From: Bacillus kexueae | Lineage (GTDB): Bacteria; Bacillota; Bacilli; Bacillales; Aeribacillaceae | Length of the DNA stretch: 64,000 nucleotides | Direction of reading: 5' to 3' | Assembly: GCF_022809095.1 (NCBI RefSeq) | Contig: NZ_JALAZE010000001.1 | Coordinates: 62,001 to 126,000 of the forward strand | In this document: positions 16,297 to 25,041 of the stretch, in pieces | Numbering within the stretch: the stretch's first letter is position 1 | Layout of the letters: every line of letters starts with the position of its first letter | Program-made: the position numbers and the translations under genes | The notes under the pieces: model-generated | Database searches by the model: none | Told to the model about the DNA's origin: nothing | The model's input: the letters and a program-made list of their open reading frames with translations, nothing else

Positions 16297-16311
16297 AGAG
16301 TTTTTCCTCCT

Positions 16312-17580
16312 TTAGATGAGTAAGTGAAATAGATTGCTATCTTTATTCACTTCTTTAAACGGGAATCCTTTTTGTTTCATTCGTTCGATGAGTCCCACGT
16401 AATCTTCACGATTTGTTAACTCTATTCCAACTAATGCTGGTCCACTATCTTTATTATTTTTCTTTGTATATTCAAATCGTGTAATATCATCTGATGGACC
16501 TAGAACTTCATCTAAAAATTCACGCAGTGCTCCTGCACGCTGTGGAAAGTTAACAATAAAATAATGTTGTAACCCTTCGTACAATAAGGATCGCTCCTTA
16601 ATTTCTTGCATTCTTCCAATATCATTATTCCCACCACTTAAAATACATACAACCGTTTTGCCTTTAATTTTTTCTTTGTAAAAATCAAGTGCCGCAATCG
16701 GTAACGCACCTGCAGGTTCGGCAACTATGGCATTTTCATTATATAAATTCAAGATTGTCGTGCAAATTTTCCCTTCTGGCACAAGAACAATATCATCGAC
16801 TAGCTCGGATATGATGGAAAATGGCATGTCACCAACACGTTGGACAGCTGCTCCATCTACAAACTTATCAATTTCTGAAAGTGTAACAACTTCATTTGCT
16901 TCTAATGATTTCTTCATGGATGGTGCTCCTTCTGGTTCAACTCCGATCAACTGAGTGGAAGGTGACACACTTTTAAAATACGTTCCAACACCTGATAGGA
17001 GCCCGCCGCCACCGATACTCGCAAACAAATAATCAATCGGTTCTTCACAATCATTTAATATTTCAATAGCCGTCGTACCTTGACCGCTAATAACATCAAA
17101 GTCATCGAACGGATGAATAAACGTTCTTTGCTCTTCTTCAGCACATTCGAGCGCTTTTTTATAAGCATCATCGTACGTATCACCAAATAAAATGACTTCC
17201 ACCATCTTCTTCCCATGGCGCTTTACTTGCATTACTTTTTGATTTGGTGTCGTTGTTGGCATAAAAACTTTCCCATGAATATTTAACGCCTCGCACGAAT
17301 AGGCAAAGCCTTGAGCATGATTACCTGCACTCGCACAAACAACACCATTCTTTGTTTCTTCTTTCGTTAGCTGTTTCATTTTATTATAAGCTCCACGAAT
17401 TTTAAACGATCGAACAACTTGTAAATCTTCACGTTTAATATAAACATTCGCTTCGTATTTTTCCGAAAGAGTTTCGTTTTTTTCTAAAGGTGTATGAATG
17501 GCTACATCCTTTACTGCTTGATGAGCTTTCAAAATATCTTCAACTTGTACAGTTACGTTTTGATCCGTCAATTGCTTCAT
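16312..17580 (-). CDS. ilvA: Threonine ammonia-lyase (biosynthetic threonine dehydratase)
   Basis: The 422-residue enzyme turns threonine into 2-oxobutanoate for isoleucine synthesis. The PLP Lys is Lys60 in SFKIRGAYNKM. The PLP-phosphate loop GGGGLLSG and the SGGN motif are present. The C-terminal part (about 330-422, QHYFIVNFPQRAGALREFL) is a single ACT-like regulatory domain, as in the short Bacillus form. The promoter region carries a CodY-box-like sequence and a perfect dyad, fitting control by branched-chain amino acids. Confidence 0.95.
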   Translation of the reverse strand: MKQLTDQNVTVQVEDILKAHQAVKDVAIHTPLEKNETLSEKYEANVYIKREDLQVVRSFKIRGAYNKMKQLTKEETKNGVVCASAGNHAQGFAYSCEALNIHGKVFMPTTTPNQKVMQVKRHGKKMVEVILFGDTYDDAYKKALECAEEEQRTFIHPFDDFDVISGQGTTAIEILNDCEEPIDYLFASIGGGGLLSGVGTYFKSVSPSTQLIGVEPEGAPSMKKSLEANEVVTLSEIDKFVDGAAVQRVGDMPFSIISELVDDIVLVPEGKICTTILNLYNENAIVAEPAGALPIAALDFYKEKIKGKTVVCILSGGNNDIGRMQEIKERSLLYEGLQHYFIVNFPQRAGALREFLDEVLGPSDDITRFEYTKKNNKDSGPALVGIELTNREDYVGLIERMKQKGFPFKEVNKDSNLFHLLI

Positions 17581-17618
17581 TGTACACCCCTACCTTACAC
17601 GTGTCTTTTAATTTGTAC

Positions 17619-17680
17619 ATTATAACACGAATTTTCTAAAAATAAAGAGTTCATTGATATTTTTTACAAAAAAATATCAA
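17619..17680 (-). promoter_or_regulatory. ilvA promoter with CodY-box-like site and 12-bp dyad
   Basis: On the minus strand a TATAAT -10 (17619-17624) is preceded by a sequence reading AATTTTCTAAAAATA on the plus strand (17630-17644), which matches 13 of 15 positions of the CodY box. Just upstream, TTGATATTTTTT and AAAAAATATCAA (17654-17680) form a perfect dyad with a 3-nt centre. CodY control of ilvA is known in B. subtilis; its use here is inferred. Confidence 0.55.
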
Positions 17681-17783
17681 ATTTTATCCATTTTGAGCCC
17701 TTTCAATTGGAATATTACTCACATAATTGATTCTCCTTTCCCTTTAAGTTCTTCATCTTAAGAGCAACTTTGTGCTTTAAACT

Positions 17784-17822
17784 AAAAAAGTGTTAAAGAT
17801 CTGTTTGACCTTTAACACTTTT
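17784..17822 (-). terminator. Terminator of thyA-dfrA
   Basis: AAAAGTGTTAAAG and CTTTAACACTTTT form a 13-bp perfect stem with an 11-nt loop, 5 nt after the dfrA stop, with a T-run on the minus strand. Confidence 0.88.
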
Positions 17823-17827
17823 CATGA

Positions 17828-18322
17828 TTAGTTTTCTTTTCGCTCATAAACAGCAAATCGATGTGGATAGCGATTTTTGTCGTCTACAACTCCCTCTTTC
17901 ACCGATTTAAGAACCCATTCTTCTTTTCGTAACGGAGGGAAATACGTATCTCCATCAAACTCTCCTTCAATTTCCGTTATGTAAAGGCGTGAAACGTAAG
18001 GAAGAAACTCTTGAAAGACAACCGATCCCCCAATCACAAAAAATTGAGCTACTTGATCTGAATGGATGCGATCTAAGCATTGTTCAATTGAATGATAAAC
18101 CGTACATCCTTCTACCGAATAAGATGGATTTGATGTTAATATGATGTTTTCTCTTCCAGGTAACGGTTTACCTATCGACTCAAACGTTTTACGACCCATG
18201 ATGATTTTATGGCCGGTCGTCACTTCCTTGAAATATTTTAAATCAGCAGGTAAGTGCCACGGTAAATCGTTGTTTTTTCCGATTAGGCGATTTTTATCCA
18301 TAGCAACGATTAGCGATATCAC
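17828..18322 (-). CDS. dfrA: Dihydrofolate reductase
   Basis: The 164-residue product reduces dihydrofolate with NADPH. Visible blocks: SLIVAMDKNRLIGKNNDLPW (Met20 loop), LPADLKYFK (substrate Asp in LPADLKYF), GRKTFESIGKPLPGR and FVIGG. It lies 15 nt after thyA, the standard thyA-dfrA operon that regenerates the dihydrofolate made by thymidylate synthase. Confidence 0.97.
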   Translation of the reverse strand: MISLIVAMDKNRLIGKNNDLPWHLPADLKYFKEVTTGHKIIMGRKTFESIGKPLPGRENIILTSNPSYSVEGCTVYHSIEQCLDRIHSDQVAQFFVIGGSVVFQEFLPYVSRLYITEIEGEFDGDTYFPPLRKEEWVLKSVKEGVVDDKNRYPHRFAVYERKEN

Positions 18323-18337
18323 GACATTCGCCTCCTA

Positions 18338-19294
18338 TTACACCGCAACGGGTGCTTTTATTGTTGGATGGGGATCATATCCCTCTAATTGAATATCTTC
18401 TAAGTCAAAATCAAATACTGAGTTCTTCTCACTATTTAACGTAAGTTTCGGGAATGCTTTCGGATTTCGTTTCAATTGTGTTTCCACTTGATCGATGTGA
18501 TTTAAATATATGTGCGCATCTCCTAGCGTATGGATAAACTCCCCTACTTCTAATCCACACTCATGCGCGATTAAATGTGTAAGAAGTGCATAACTTGCGA
18601 TGTTAAACGGAATTCCTAAGAAAATGTCTCCACTACGTTGATACAATTGGCAACTTAATTTTCCATCCAACACATAAAATTGAAACATCGTATGGCATGG
18701 AGGTAATGCCATCGAAGGAACAAACTCAGGTGACCATGCAGATACGATTAAACGACGTGAGTTCGGATTCACCTTTATTTGCTCAATGACATCTTTAATT
18801 TGGTCAATCGTTTCTCCTTTAGTTGTTTCCCATGCACGCCATTGCTTTCCGTATACAGGACCAAGTTCGCCATATTTTTGGGCAAATTCATCATCTGTTA
18901 AAATACGCTCTTTGAATTTTTCCAATTCATCTTCATAAATGGTATTAAATTCAGAGTCTTGTTGACTCCGAATACCGAAATTCGTCATATCCGGTCCATT
19001 ATACTCATCGCTTTCCACCCAATTTTTAAACGCCCATTCGTTCCAAATATTATTGTTATGTTTTAATAAATACTGGATGTTCGTATCCCCTTTTAAAAAC
19101 CATAGCAATTCACTCGCCACTAACCGAAAAGGGATACGTTTTGTCGTTAATAGCGGAAAACCCTTCTGTAAGTCAAATCTCATTTGATAACCAAACGTTG
19201 AAATTGTACCAGTACCTGTTCGGTCCTCTTTTTTAATTCCATTCTTTAAAACATGTTTACATAAATCCAAGTAAGCATACTCAGGATGCTCCAT
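18338..19294 (-). CDS. thyA: Thymidylate synthase (ThyA, long form)
   Basis: The 318-residue enzyme methylates dUMP using methylene-tetrahydrofolate. The catalytic Cys lies in [13 protein letters not shown], and the dUMP-binding block [18 protein letters not shown] and C-terminal end PTIKAPVAV are intact. About 50 extra residues (around 88-140, KNWVESDEY through [10 protein letters not shown]) make it the long type like the Lactobacillus casei enzyme rather than the 264-residue B. subtilis ThyB. Confidence 0.97.
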   Translation of the reverse strand: MEHPEYAYLDLCKHVLKNGIKKEDRTGTGTISTFGYQMRFDLQKGFPLLTTKRIPFRLVASELLWFLKGDTNIQYLLKHNNNIWNEWAFKNWVESDEYNGPDMTNFGIRSQQDSEFNTIYEDELEKFKERILTDDEFAQKYGELGPVYGKQWRAWETTKGETIDQIKDVIEQIKVNPNSRRLIVSAWSPEFVPSMALPPCHTMFQFYVLDGKLSCQLYQRSGDIFLGIPFNIASYALLTHLIAHECGLEVGEFIHTLGDAHIYLNHIDQVETQLKRNPKAFPKLTLNSEKNSVFDFDLEDIQLEGYDPHPTIKAPVAV

Positions 19295-19498
19295 CTACTT
19301 CACTCCTTCGCTTCACATAAAAAAGGCTACTTTTTGTAATCTACGTTGTGGAAAAAAGAACGAAATAAAGTCTCATTCTACTCACAACAATCATTTACAA
19401 AAAGCGCCTCCCCTCTTCATGACTGAAAACGTGCTCTTTAAAAATGGCAACGGTCAGTCAACAATCTCTATCCATTTTAACAAAGTCGCGTTAGAATA

Positions 19499-20209
19499 TC
19501 ACATGTTTTCAATGTTCAATATTAGCTGTTCCATATACTCAAAAGTTAAAGGGGCCTTCGATTCCAAATAAGTGCGTGATTCATCACTCTTATAATACAA
19601 GGCAAAGCTTTCAGCAAAATACTCTTCAGGAAAACGATGAAAATAAGAATGATTCGGGAAGAGTGTTGTCGCTTCTTCTTGCCATACAGCTAAAAATAAT
19701 GGGTCTAACCGCACATACGAGAAAACATATTTATCTAACGAGTGTGCGAACTCATGAAGTTCGAGTGCAATTGATCCATGTCCTTTCCCCATTTCACTAT
19801 GACCAATTTTCGCATAAACAATTTTGCCTCCACCTATTCCAGGTACGAAATCCCAGCTCGGGTCTGCTTTAGAGTATCCTCTCGGAAGCTTTCCTTTAAG
19901 TGTTAACATTTCAGCTTGATCCGTTAGTTTTCCTTGGAATAGTTTTATTTTGATTCCAGCCTCTTCTGCTTTTACTAATATTGAGGTATGAATCTGACTA
20001 ATATGTTGAATCATGTTTATCGCTTCTTCTTCAGGAAAGTGCTCGTAAGGTACATAAATAAGATTGCTTACAGTGTGTGGAGTAAATGGATGGCTAAATT
20101 GCTTAAATGTATATTCAGAAAGTGGGATTCCAATTGGGAATCGTTCATCTTGATCGATTAATAGGAGAGCTGAACATAAGATAAGGATAATGAATCCAGT
20201 CTTTTTCAT
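19499..20209 (-). CDS. Anthrax lethal factor-like metallopeptidase domain protein, membrane-anchored or secreted
   Basis: The frame gives 236 residues from the ATG that follows AAGGGGG; a longer frame has no ribosome site. An N-terminal hydrophobic segment (about 4-20) is a signal or anchor. The zinc motif is HEFAH in ALELHEFAHSLDKYV, with the third-ligand region EEYFAESFALYY downstream. This pairing is typical of ATLF-like (lethal factor N/C domain-related) peptidases, here as a minimal catalytic domain without toxin-delivery parts. The substrate is unknown. It is encoded between thyA and ypjQ with its own upstream terminator. Confidence 0.8.
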   Translation of the reverse strand: MKKTGFIILILCSALLLIDQDERFPIGIPLSEYTFKQFSHPFTPHTVSNLIYVPYEHFPEEEAINMIQHISQIHTSILVKAEEAGIKIKLFQGKLTDQAEMLTLKGKLPRGYSKADPSWDFVPGIGGGKIVYAKIGHSEMGKGHGSIALELHEFAHSLDKYVFSYVRLDPLFLAVWQEEATTLFPNHSYFHRFPEEYFAESFALYYKSDESRTYLESKAPLTFEYMEQLILNIENM

Positions 20210-20294
20210 ATGAAGCCCCCTTATCCTCGTATTCTTATCTATTATTCTACCAAAAACGATTTGACAAACTTTCAAGAAAATAAAGGAAAAAAAT

Positions 20295-20567
20295 AAAAGG
20301 GGCTGCCCAAAAGCACAGTCCCTCTTTTATCATAAATTAAATTCGATTAATCTCATCCGATGGCGGACGCTTTCCACGGGCACGGCCTCAGCCTCCTCGA
20401 CTCGCATGCTCGTCTGTGGGGTCTTCGTCTCGTGCTGTTCCCGCAGGAGTTGCGGCGACCATTCTTTCGATCAAAACCAATTGGAGATATAGAAACTACT
20501 TTTCGCTACCTTTATTCTATTTAAAGAACTATTAGACAGCCTCTTTAATAGAATCATTGTTTATTAT
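20295..20567 (+). repeat. Repeat family C with built-in hairpin (copy C1)
   Basis: It begins with a terminator-like hairpin (AGGGGCTGCCC to CACAGTCCCTCTTTT, 20299-20328), then the GC-rich body GGCGGACGCTTTCCACGGGC, GGCCTCAGCCTCCTCGACTC and GCTGTTCCCGCAGGAGTTGC. It ends with AGACAGCCTCTTTAATAG. A shortened copy near 53.1 kb has the same order, hairpin then body. It separates the ypjQ stop from the metallopeptidase start. Confidence 0.75.
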
Positions 20568-20568
20568 T

Positions 20569-21096
20569 CTAACCAATGAACTTTATGCTTTGCTTACGAT
20601 CTTGCTCGTCTTGATGATGGTGAGCGATTCGACTTGCAGCCGCCGCCGCTATAGCAGCAACTAAATCGTCTAGAAACGTATTAACTTGTCCATCTTTCTT
20701 CAAATCTAAATCTTTAATAATACCGAATTTTTCTTTATCTAAATAACCAAAGTTCGTAAAGCCAATCGAGCCATAAACGTTTATGATTGAAAGCGGAATG
20801 ATTTCATCGATACCATACAATGGCTCGTCACTTTCAACTAACTGTTGTAGCGGTTCCGGTAAAAGCCCTTGTTCTGCCAATTGATCCAATGCAATCCCAG
20901 TAAGAATAGCATGAACAATTTCCCTTTTATTCAAGACACGTTCAATGTTTTCAACACATTCTTCCAATGTTAAATCAGGTATGTATTTCGTTTGAAGCTG
21001 AAGAACGATGTTCGCAATGTCTTCGATTTGAACCCCTCTTTCATTAAGCATTTCCTTTGATTTCTTCACCATCTCTTGCAATGTGTAGGCGTTCAT
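20569..21096 (-). CDS. ypjQ: YpjQ, phosphatidylglycerophosphatase A-like protein
   Basis: The frame gives 175 residues from the ATG next to GGAGTGAAAAGG; a longer frame would overlap ypjP. It has the PgpA-like fold features IPLSIINVYGSIGFTNFGYLD and a conserved DDLVAAIAAAAASR helix near the C-terminus, but few transmembrane segments. B. subtilis YpjQ is of the same length and in the same place. The family resembles PgpA, though activity on phosphatidylglycerophosphate is unproven. Confidence 0.88.
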   Translation of the reverse strand: MNAYTLQEMVKKSKEMLNERGVQIEDIANIVLQLQTKYIPDLTLEECVENIERVLNKREIVHAILTGIALDQLAEQGLLPEPLQQLVESDEPLYGIDEIIPLSIINVYGSIGFTNFGYLDKEKFGIIKDLDLKKDGQVNTFLDDLVAAIAAAAASRIAHHHQDEQDRKQSIKFIG

Positions 21097-21113
21097 CCTT
21101 TTCACTCCATTTC

Positions 21114-21698
21114 TTAATGTGTCATCCATTTCGGTGGTGTGTTATAATCCCAAAATATCGATCCGAGTTCATAATGTGTTGAAAAGTGATCATGGTAAGT
21201 ATGATAATGAAAATTAAACCAATATCCTTCTTGAGGTGGATGGTCAATGCGAACATGGAATCGTAATAAATCTTGTCCTGTTTTTTCATCGTAAAGATGA
21301 AAAATTTTCTCTCCTCTTCCACCTGATGGATTGTTGGATAACACGAGTTGGTCAAAGTGTTCCTCCTCTTGCAAAAACGTATGGATTTCCTCCTCCATTT
21401 TCGGAAAGATGACTGCGTTGAACTCTTCTTCAATCTGTGGCCCAATCTTCCCACCAAATTTTTCGAACGATTGGAGTTTCGCTTGTTCCAAAATAATATG
21501 AGCAAAGTCTTCATGTTTTTGCTCTTCGAAAGATTCTGAAACTACTACATTCGCTAACGTAGATTCAGATGATTCTTGCGAATGCGTAGAGGTATTTGGG
21601 TAGTTCTCATCCGCAGTAAGCGCAGCAGGAGGCGTCACGAGACCAAACGTCGCAATCGTAAATAATGCAACGAGTGATTTCCTAACCCACTTATTCAT
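21114..21698 (-). CDS. ypjP: YpjP-like secreted protein
   Basis: The 194-residue product has a clear signal peptide (MNKWVRKSLVALFTIATFGLV, cut after ALTA). The mature part is acidic with a His-rich end (FHYHTYHDHFSTHYELG) that could bind metal. It ends 17 nt before the ypjQ start, as in B. subtilis, where ypjP-ypjQ sit beside thyB. No function is known. Confidence 0.85.
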   Translation of the reverse strand: MNKWVRKSLVALFTIATFGLVTPPAALTADENYPNTSTHSQESSESTLANVVVSESFEEQKHEDFAHIILEQAKLQSFEKFGGKIGPQIEEEFNAVIFPKMEEEIHTFLQEEEHFDQLVLSNNPSGGRGEKIFHLYDEKTGQDLLRFHVRIDHPPQEGYWFNFHYHTYHDHFSTHYELGSIFWDYNTPPKWMTH

Positions 21699-21860
21699 TT
21701 TTCTTCCTCTTTCTCTTCTATTTGTTTATTATTCTATCATACAATTTTGAAAGATATATGAATATTTGCTTAAAACCTAACCTGAATTCTTTACACCCCT
21801 TTTACAAGTTCGTTAAAAAGGGTAAAATAAGAGGGCAAGAACTGATGGGGAGGGAATAGC

Positions 21861-21935
21861 ATGTACGAATCATTATTTGTTGTCGCTAGCTTCATCACAC
21901 TCGCTTATTTAATTGTGATGGAAATTACGGATTAA
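21861..21935 (+). CDS. Tiny membrane peptide, 24 residues
   Basis: This short frame has a good ribosome site (GGGAGGG, 6 nt before ATG). The product, starting MYESLFVVASFITLAYLIVM, is one transmembrane helix with an acidic tail. It is too short for ordinary gene callers. It stands divergent from ypjP in an otherwise empty stretch. No known family, but single-helix peptides of this size are common in Bacillus. Conservation would decide. Confidence 0.45.
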   Translation: MYESLFVVASFITLAYLIVMEITD

Positions 21936-21989
21936 TCTCGAAGTATTACTGATTATTTTTTACATAAAGAAAGAAGGCTCTTTTCTAAA

Positions 21990-22160
21990 GCATTGTTGAC
22001 TTAGTACATTGTCCAAAATCGTATTTACACGATGTAACGGAGCGGGAGACACATGACTCCTGAGGGATGTTGATTGAAGCAAGTGTTTGGATTGAAATGT
22101 CCAGAGTTCTTTTTTAAAAATGCCTGAAATAGCAACAATCTATACGAAAACAGCCAAAAA
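21990..22160 (+). repeat. Repeat family B copy
   Basis: The sequence contains ATCGTATTTACACGATGTAA, GGAGCGGGAGACACATGACT, CCTGAGGGATGT, GCAAGTGTTTGGATTGAAAT and GCAACAATCTATACGAAAAC. The 37.5 kb copy has the same series in reverse (TTACATCGTGTAAATACGAT, CGTATAGATTGTTGC). It fills the gap between the 24-residue peptide gene and the yuzL-like gene. Confidence 0.75.
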
Positions 22161-22161
22161 G

Positions 22162-22196
22162 AAAAACTCATGGATGTGTTCATTCCATGAGTTTTT
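22162..22196 (-). terminator. Terminator of the YuzL-like gene
   Basis: AAAAACTCATGGA and TCCATGAGTTTTT form a 13-bp perfect stem with a 9-nt loop, right after the stop codon, followed by T-rich sequence on the minus strand. Confidence 0.88.
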
Positions 22197-22199
22197 CCT

Positions 22200-22328
22200 T
22201 TACGAGCGCTTTTGCTTTTTTTGGGCAGAGTCTTTTTTAACTCCTGTTTCAAATGTTGTCGTCCCTTGACCTTCAACTTGTGAAGATGAAAGGCCGATTG
22301 TTGATGGGTCTTTTTTGCGTTTAGCCAT
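22200..22328 (-). CDS. Small YuzL-like protein
   Basis: The frame gives 42 residues from the ATG after GGGAGG; a longer frame lacks a ribosome site. The product is basic and polar: KRKKDPSTIGLSS, a central VEGQGTTTFE segment and a KKQKR end. The GQGTT core and size fit the YuzL-like family of Bacillus, possibly sporulation-related. The naming is from memory. Confidence 0.6.
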   Translation of the reverse strand: MAKRKKDPSTIGLSSSQVEGQGTTTFETGVKKDSAQKKQKRS

Positions 22329-22374
22329 CTTAACACCTCCCATCATTATGTTTTCCGCTATCTCCTTGTTTACT

Positions 22375-23151
22375 CTACTTTTTTTCCCAAACTCCATAAT
22401 GAAACTTTGACGTTTTCCGAACCATTTGCTTTAGTTCAAATGTTTGAAATCGCTTGGAACGAAAGTGATCTTTTAATACAACTCTTTTTTTCGCCACTCG
22501 TTTCGCTTCCTTCATTACTTCCTCGTGTACGTCATCATACGAAGCAAATTGCCTTATGCCTGAGAGCCCTTGAGATGTATCAATCGTTTCTTGAAACATC
22601 GGATCGAGGTAAACGACATCGAAAGATTCGTTTTCTAGTTTTTTCAAATAAGTCAGATGGTCTTCATGTACAACATTGATTCGTCTCATCGCATCATTTA
22701 GTGGCTGTAAATCCGTTTCACAAGCTTGAAGTCCATATTGAACGAGAAGAGCAATCGTTTCACTTTTCTCAATACCGATGACCTTCCCACGTTTCCCTAC
22801 TAAAAAACTTGCTGCAATACTATCGGATCCTAGACCTAGAGTACAGTCTAAAAACGACATTCCACTCTTTAGTCCTGTCACTTGTTGAAAAGGGTCTTCC
22901 TCGCCTTTTAAGTATCGTTTAATGCGGAACATAGCGGAATTGGGGTGAAAGAAAAAGGGATCCTTATTCGTTAACGAATGGTATTCCAGTCGTTCTTTCC
23001 CGACGACTAACACATCTTTTTGAAATTGTTGCTGTAATGCTTCAATAGAACGTTTATTTCTCTCTACGTACGGTATTTGAATCTCTTTTGCAAGATTTTT
23101 CGTATATTGCCGAATCATTTCATTTGTTCTACCTGCTGTCGTAATGATCAT
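22375..23151 (-). CDS. ypiP: RsmJ-like SAM-dependent methyltransferase YpiP
   Basis: The frame gives 258 residues from the ATG 7 nt after GAGAGG; a TTG 15 nt upstream is less likely. It has a Rossmann core with the SAM loop LDCTLGLGSDSIAAS (about 95-108), an acidic residue at the end of strand 2 (GIEKSE) and DPMF in motif IV (VVYLDPMF). DPMF-type motif IV suggests N-methylation of a nucleic acid base, as in RsmJ (16S m2G1516). Same position as B. subtilis ypiP, downstream of ypjP. Confidence 0.82.
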   Translation of the reverse strand: MIITTAGRTNEMIRQYTKNLAKEIQIPYVERNKRSIEALQQQFQKDVLVVGKERLEYHSLTNKDPFFFHPNSAMFRIKRYLKGEEDPFQQVTGLKSGMSFLDCTLGLGSDSIAASFLVGKRGKVIGIEKSETIALLVQYGLQACETDLQPLNDAMRRINVVHEDHLTYLKKLENESFDVVYLDPMFQETIDTSQGLSGIRQFASYDDVHEEVMKEAKRVAKKRVVLKDHFRSKRFQTFELKQMVRKTSKFHYGVWEKK

Positions 23152-23356
23152 CGCTAACCCTCTCAATTACCACATGAATTCAAAAAATAGTCATACCTTT
23201 TAGTTCAATCCAAAACGATCCCCTAAAAAATGGTTGTTATACGGAACGGTTTGTCGGAACATCTGCTCCAGTAGCGAACCGCACCGTCTTCTTTGCCTTT
23301 CACTTCAAGTGATCCAGCTTTTCACAACCTAATTGCAACAATGTATGCTTTAAAAT

Positions 23357-23386
23357 AGAAAAAAGGATGCGAGGCACCCTTTTTTG
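23357..23386 (-). terminator. Terminator of brxA
   Basis: AAAAAAGG-TGC and GCA-CCTTTTTT form a stem with one mismatch and a 3-nt loop, 7 nt after the brxA stop. The rest of the gap 23152-23392 shows nothing recognisable. Confidence 0.75.
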
Positions 23387-23392
23387 AAATCG

Positions 23393-23833
23393 TTATTCCT
23401 TACAATGCGCTTCAAAGGCATTTTTTAGATTTTCCATAATGCCTTCAATCGTGTTTCCTTCAATTTCTTGACGTGGAATAAAGTGAACAACTTCCTTGCC
23501 TTTTAATAGGGCCATGGATGGCGAAGAAGGCTCGTAGCCAACGAAGTACTCACGCATTTTAGCTGTTGCTTCTTTCTCTTGACCAGCAAAAACCGTTACA
23601 AGTTGGTCCGGTGTATTGTCATTCACCATAATAGATTGAGTGACAGCCGGTCTTGCTAATCCCGCTGCGCAACCGCATACGGAATTAATCACAACTAAAG
23701 TCGTTCCTTCAACGTTTTCCATAAACGCTTCTACATCTTCAGCTGTCAGCAATTCTTGAAATCCTGCTTGCGTTAATTCTGTTCTCATCGGTTGAATTAA
23801 CTGACGCATATATTCTTCATATGCCATTGACAT
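23393..23833 (-). CDS. brxA: Bacilliredoxin BrxA (YphP)
   Basis: The product is 146 residues starting MSMAYEEYMRQL, the same start as in B. subtilis; the ATG two codons upstream lies too near AGGAG. The active site is CGC in NSVCGCAAGLARP, the DUF1094 disulfide isomerase/de-bacillithiolase motif. It removes bacillithiol from oxidised proteins. It is encoded near ypgR and bsaA, two other stress-related genes. Confidence 0.93.
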   Translation of the reverse strand: MSMAYEEYMRQLIQPMRTELTQAGFQELLTAEDVEAFMENVEGTTLVVINSVCGCAAGLARPAVTQSIMVNDNTPDQLVTVFAGQEKEATAKMREYFVGYEPSSPSMALLKGKEVVHFIPRQEIEGNTIEGIMENLKNAFEAHCKE

Positions 23834-23894
23834 CGTCATCTCTCCTCTTTATTAAACTAGTAAAAAGAATACACGAAATTAGCATGTAACGCAA

Positions 23895-25019
23895 TTATTC
23901 GTCCGATTTTCGCATCTCGGTCATTTGCTTCCAAACAGAGCCCTTTGCTTCTTCGCCACCTTCGATTCGTTCAATGGCCATTTTAATTTGCATGCTTACT
24001 TCAAATTCTGGATCATTCTCTGCTGCTTTTAAAGCAGGTAAGGCACTTTCGTCGCCAACTTCATATAAAAACATAGCTGCACGCCAACGTACAAGTTTAC
24101 TTCGATCTTGGAGTGCATTTGCCATTTCTGGGATTGCTTCTTTAAACCCTAAATCGGATGCTGTATCCCCTGCAGTTCTTCGTACGGTCATGGAAGGGTC
24201 TTTTAACGCTTTATAAAGTAACGGTAACACACTTTTATCTTCTAACATTCCTAAATACACCGTAGCTAGTCGGCGCACGGACATTTTCTCGTCTGTTAAG
24301 GCTTTTTCTAGTACAGGTAAATCAGAAAGCTTCGGATTCATTTGCTCTAGGTGAGCGTAGCGTTTTCGCCAGTCTTCATCTTCTAACATTTCCATGGTTA
24401 CAGTATATGATTCACGTTTAATCGGGGTAATATCCTTGTTAATAATCCGATCTTTAAGTCGCTTTAACCGTTCATCTGGATAAGAAGCCGATACTTCATC
24501 TACTACTTCTTGACCAATTTCATCTAATTCACCGTAACGGACCCCTTGCTCTTTCCATTCGCGTTCCATTACGACGTTTGTCGCTTCCTTTTGTACATCC
24601 AAGATGGTGTTCATAAAACGTTCAGGGAGTGAAAAGCGTCTTTCTTCCATTCCATCCGTCAATTTTACTTGCATCGGAATTCCTTGAAACATTTGTACGA
24701 ATACTTTTACATCCCCATATGTATCTTCAAGTTGATTTTGCCCACCAGCTTCTGAATTCGATTCTTCACCGAATACAGCTCGAATTTGGGGTAATATCGT
24801 TTTCCAATCTACTTTTGCAATTCGTTCTACGGCTAAAAAGTCGGCAACATGATAGACTCCCTTTACACCGTCAATACGTAAAATTTGCTGAATCAAAATT
24901 GGTGCTTGATCGATGTTTTCTTCTTTATAGTTGTTTCGATCCCCAGCTGGTAATGCTTCGTTCAACGTAACCTTCATCGTATTTGGACTAGGCGTAGGTT
25001 CAATTGAGACAATTTTCAT
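23895..25019 (-). CDS. ypgR: Conserved virulence factor C-like protein: Nfu N-terminal domain plus HEAT repeats (YpgR)
   Basis: The product is 374 residues from the ATG after GGGAGAGAG; an in-frame extension of 15 codons has no ribosome site. Residues 1-85 form an Nfu/NifU N-terminal domain (PTPSPNTMKVTLNE, GVKGVYHVADFLAVER). From about 230 come HEAT-like helical repeats (LEKALTDEKMSVRRLAT, YKALKDPSMTVRRTAG, ANALQDRSKLVRWRA). The Staphylococcus relative is CvfC. The combination hints at iron-sulfur protein support, but the role is unproven. It is downstream of bsaA by 22 nt. Confidence 0.85.
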   Translation of the reverse strand: MKIVSIEPTPSPNTMKVTLNEALPAGDRNNYKEENIDQAPILIQQILRIDGVKGVYHVADFLAVERIAKVDWKTILPQIRAVFGEESNSEAGGQNQLEDTYGDVKVFVQMFQGIPMQVKLTDGMEERRFSLPERFMNTILDVQKEATNVVMEREWKEQGVRYGELDEIGQEVVDEVSASYPDERLKRLKDRIINKDITPIKRESYTVTMEMLEDEDWRKRYAHLEQMNPKLSDLPVLEKALTDEKMSVRRLATVYLGMLEDKSVLPLLYKALKDPSMTVRRTAGDTASDLGFKEAIPEMANALQDRSKLVRWRAAMFLYEVGDESALPALKAAENDPEFEVSMQIKMAIERIEGGEEAKGSVWKQMTEMRKSDE

Positions 25020-25041
25020 TGATAAAACTCTCTCCCTTCCA

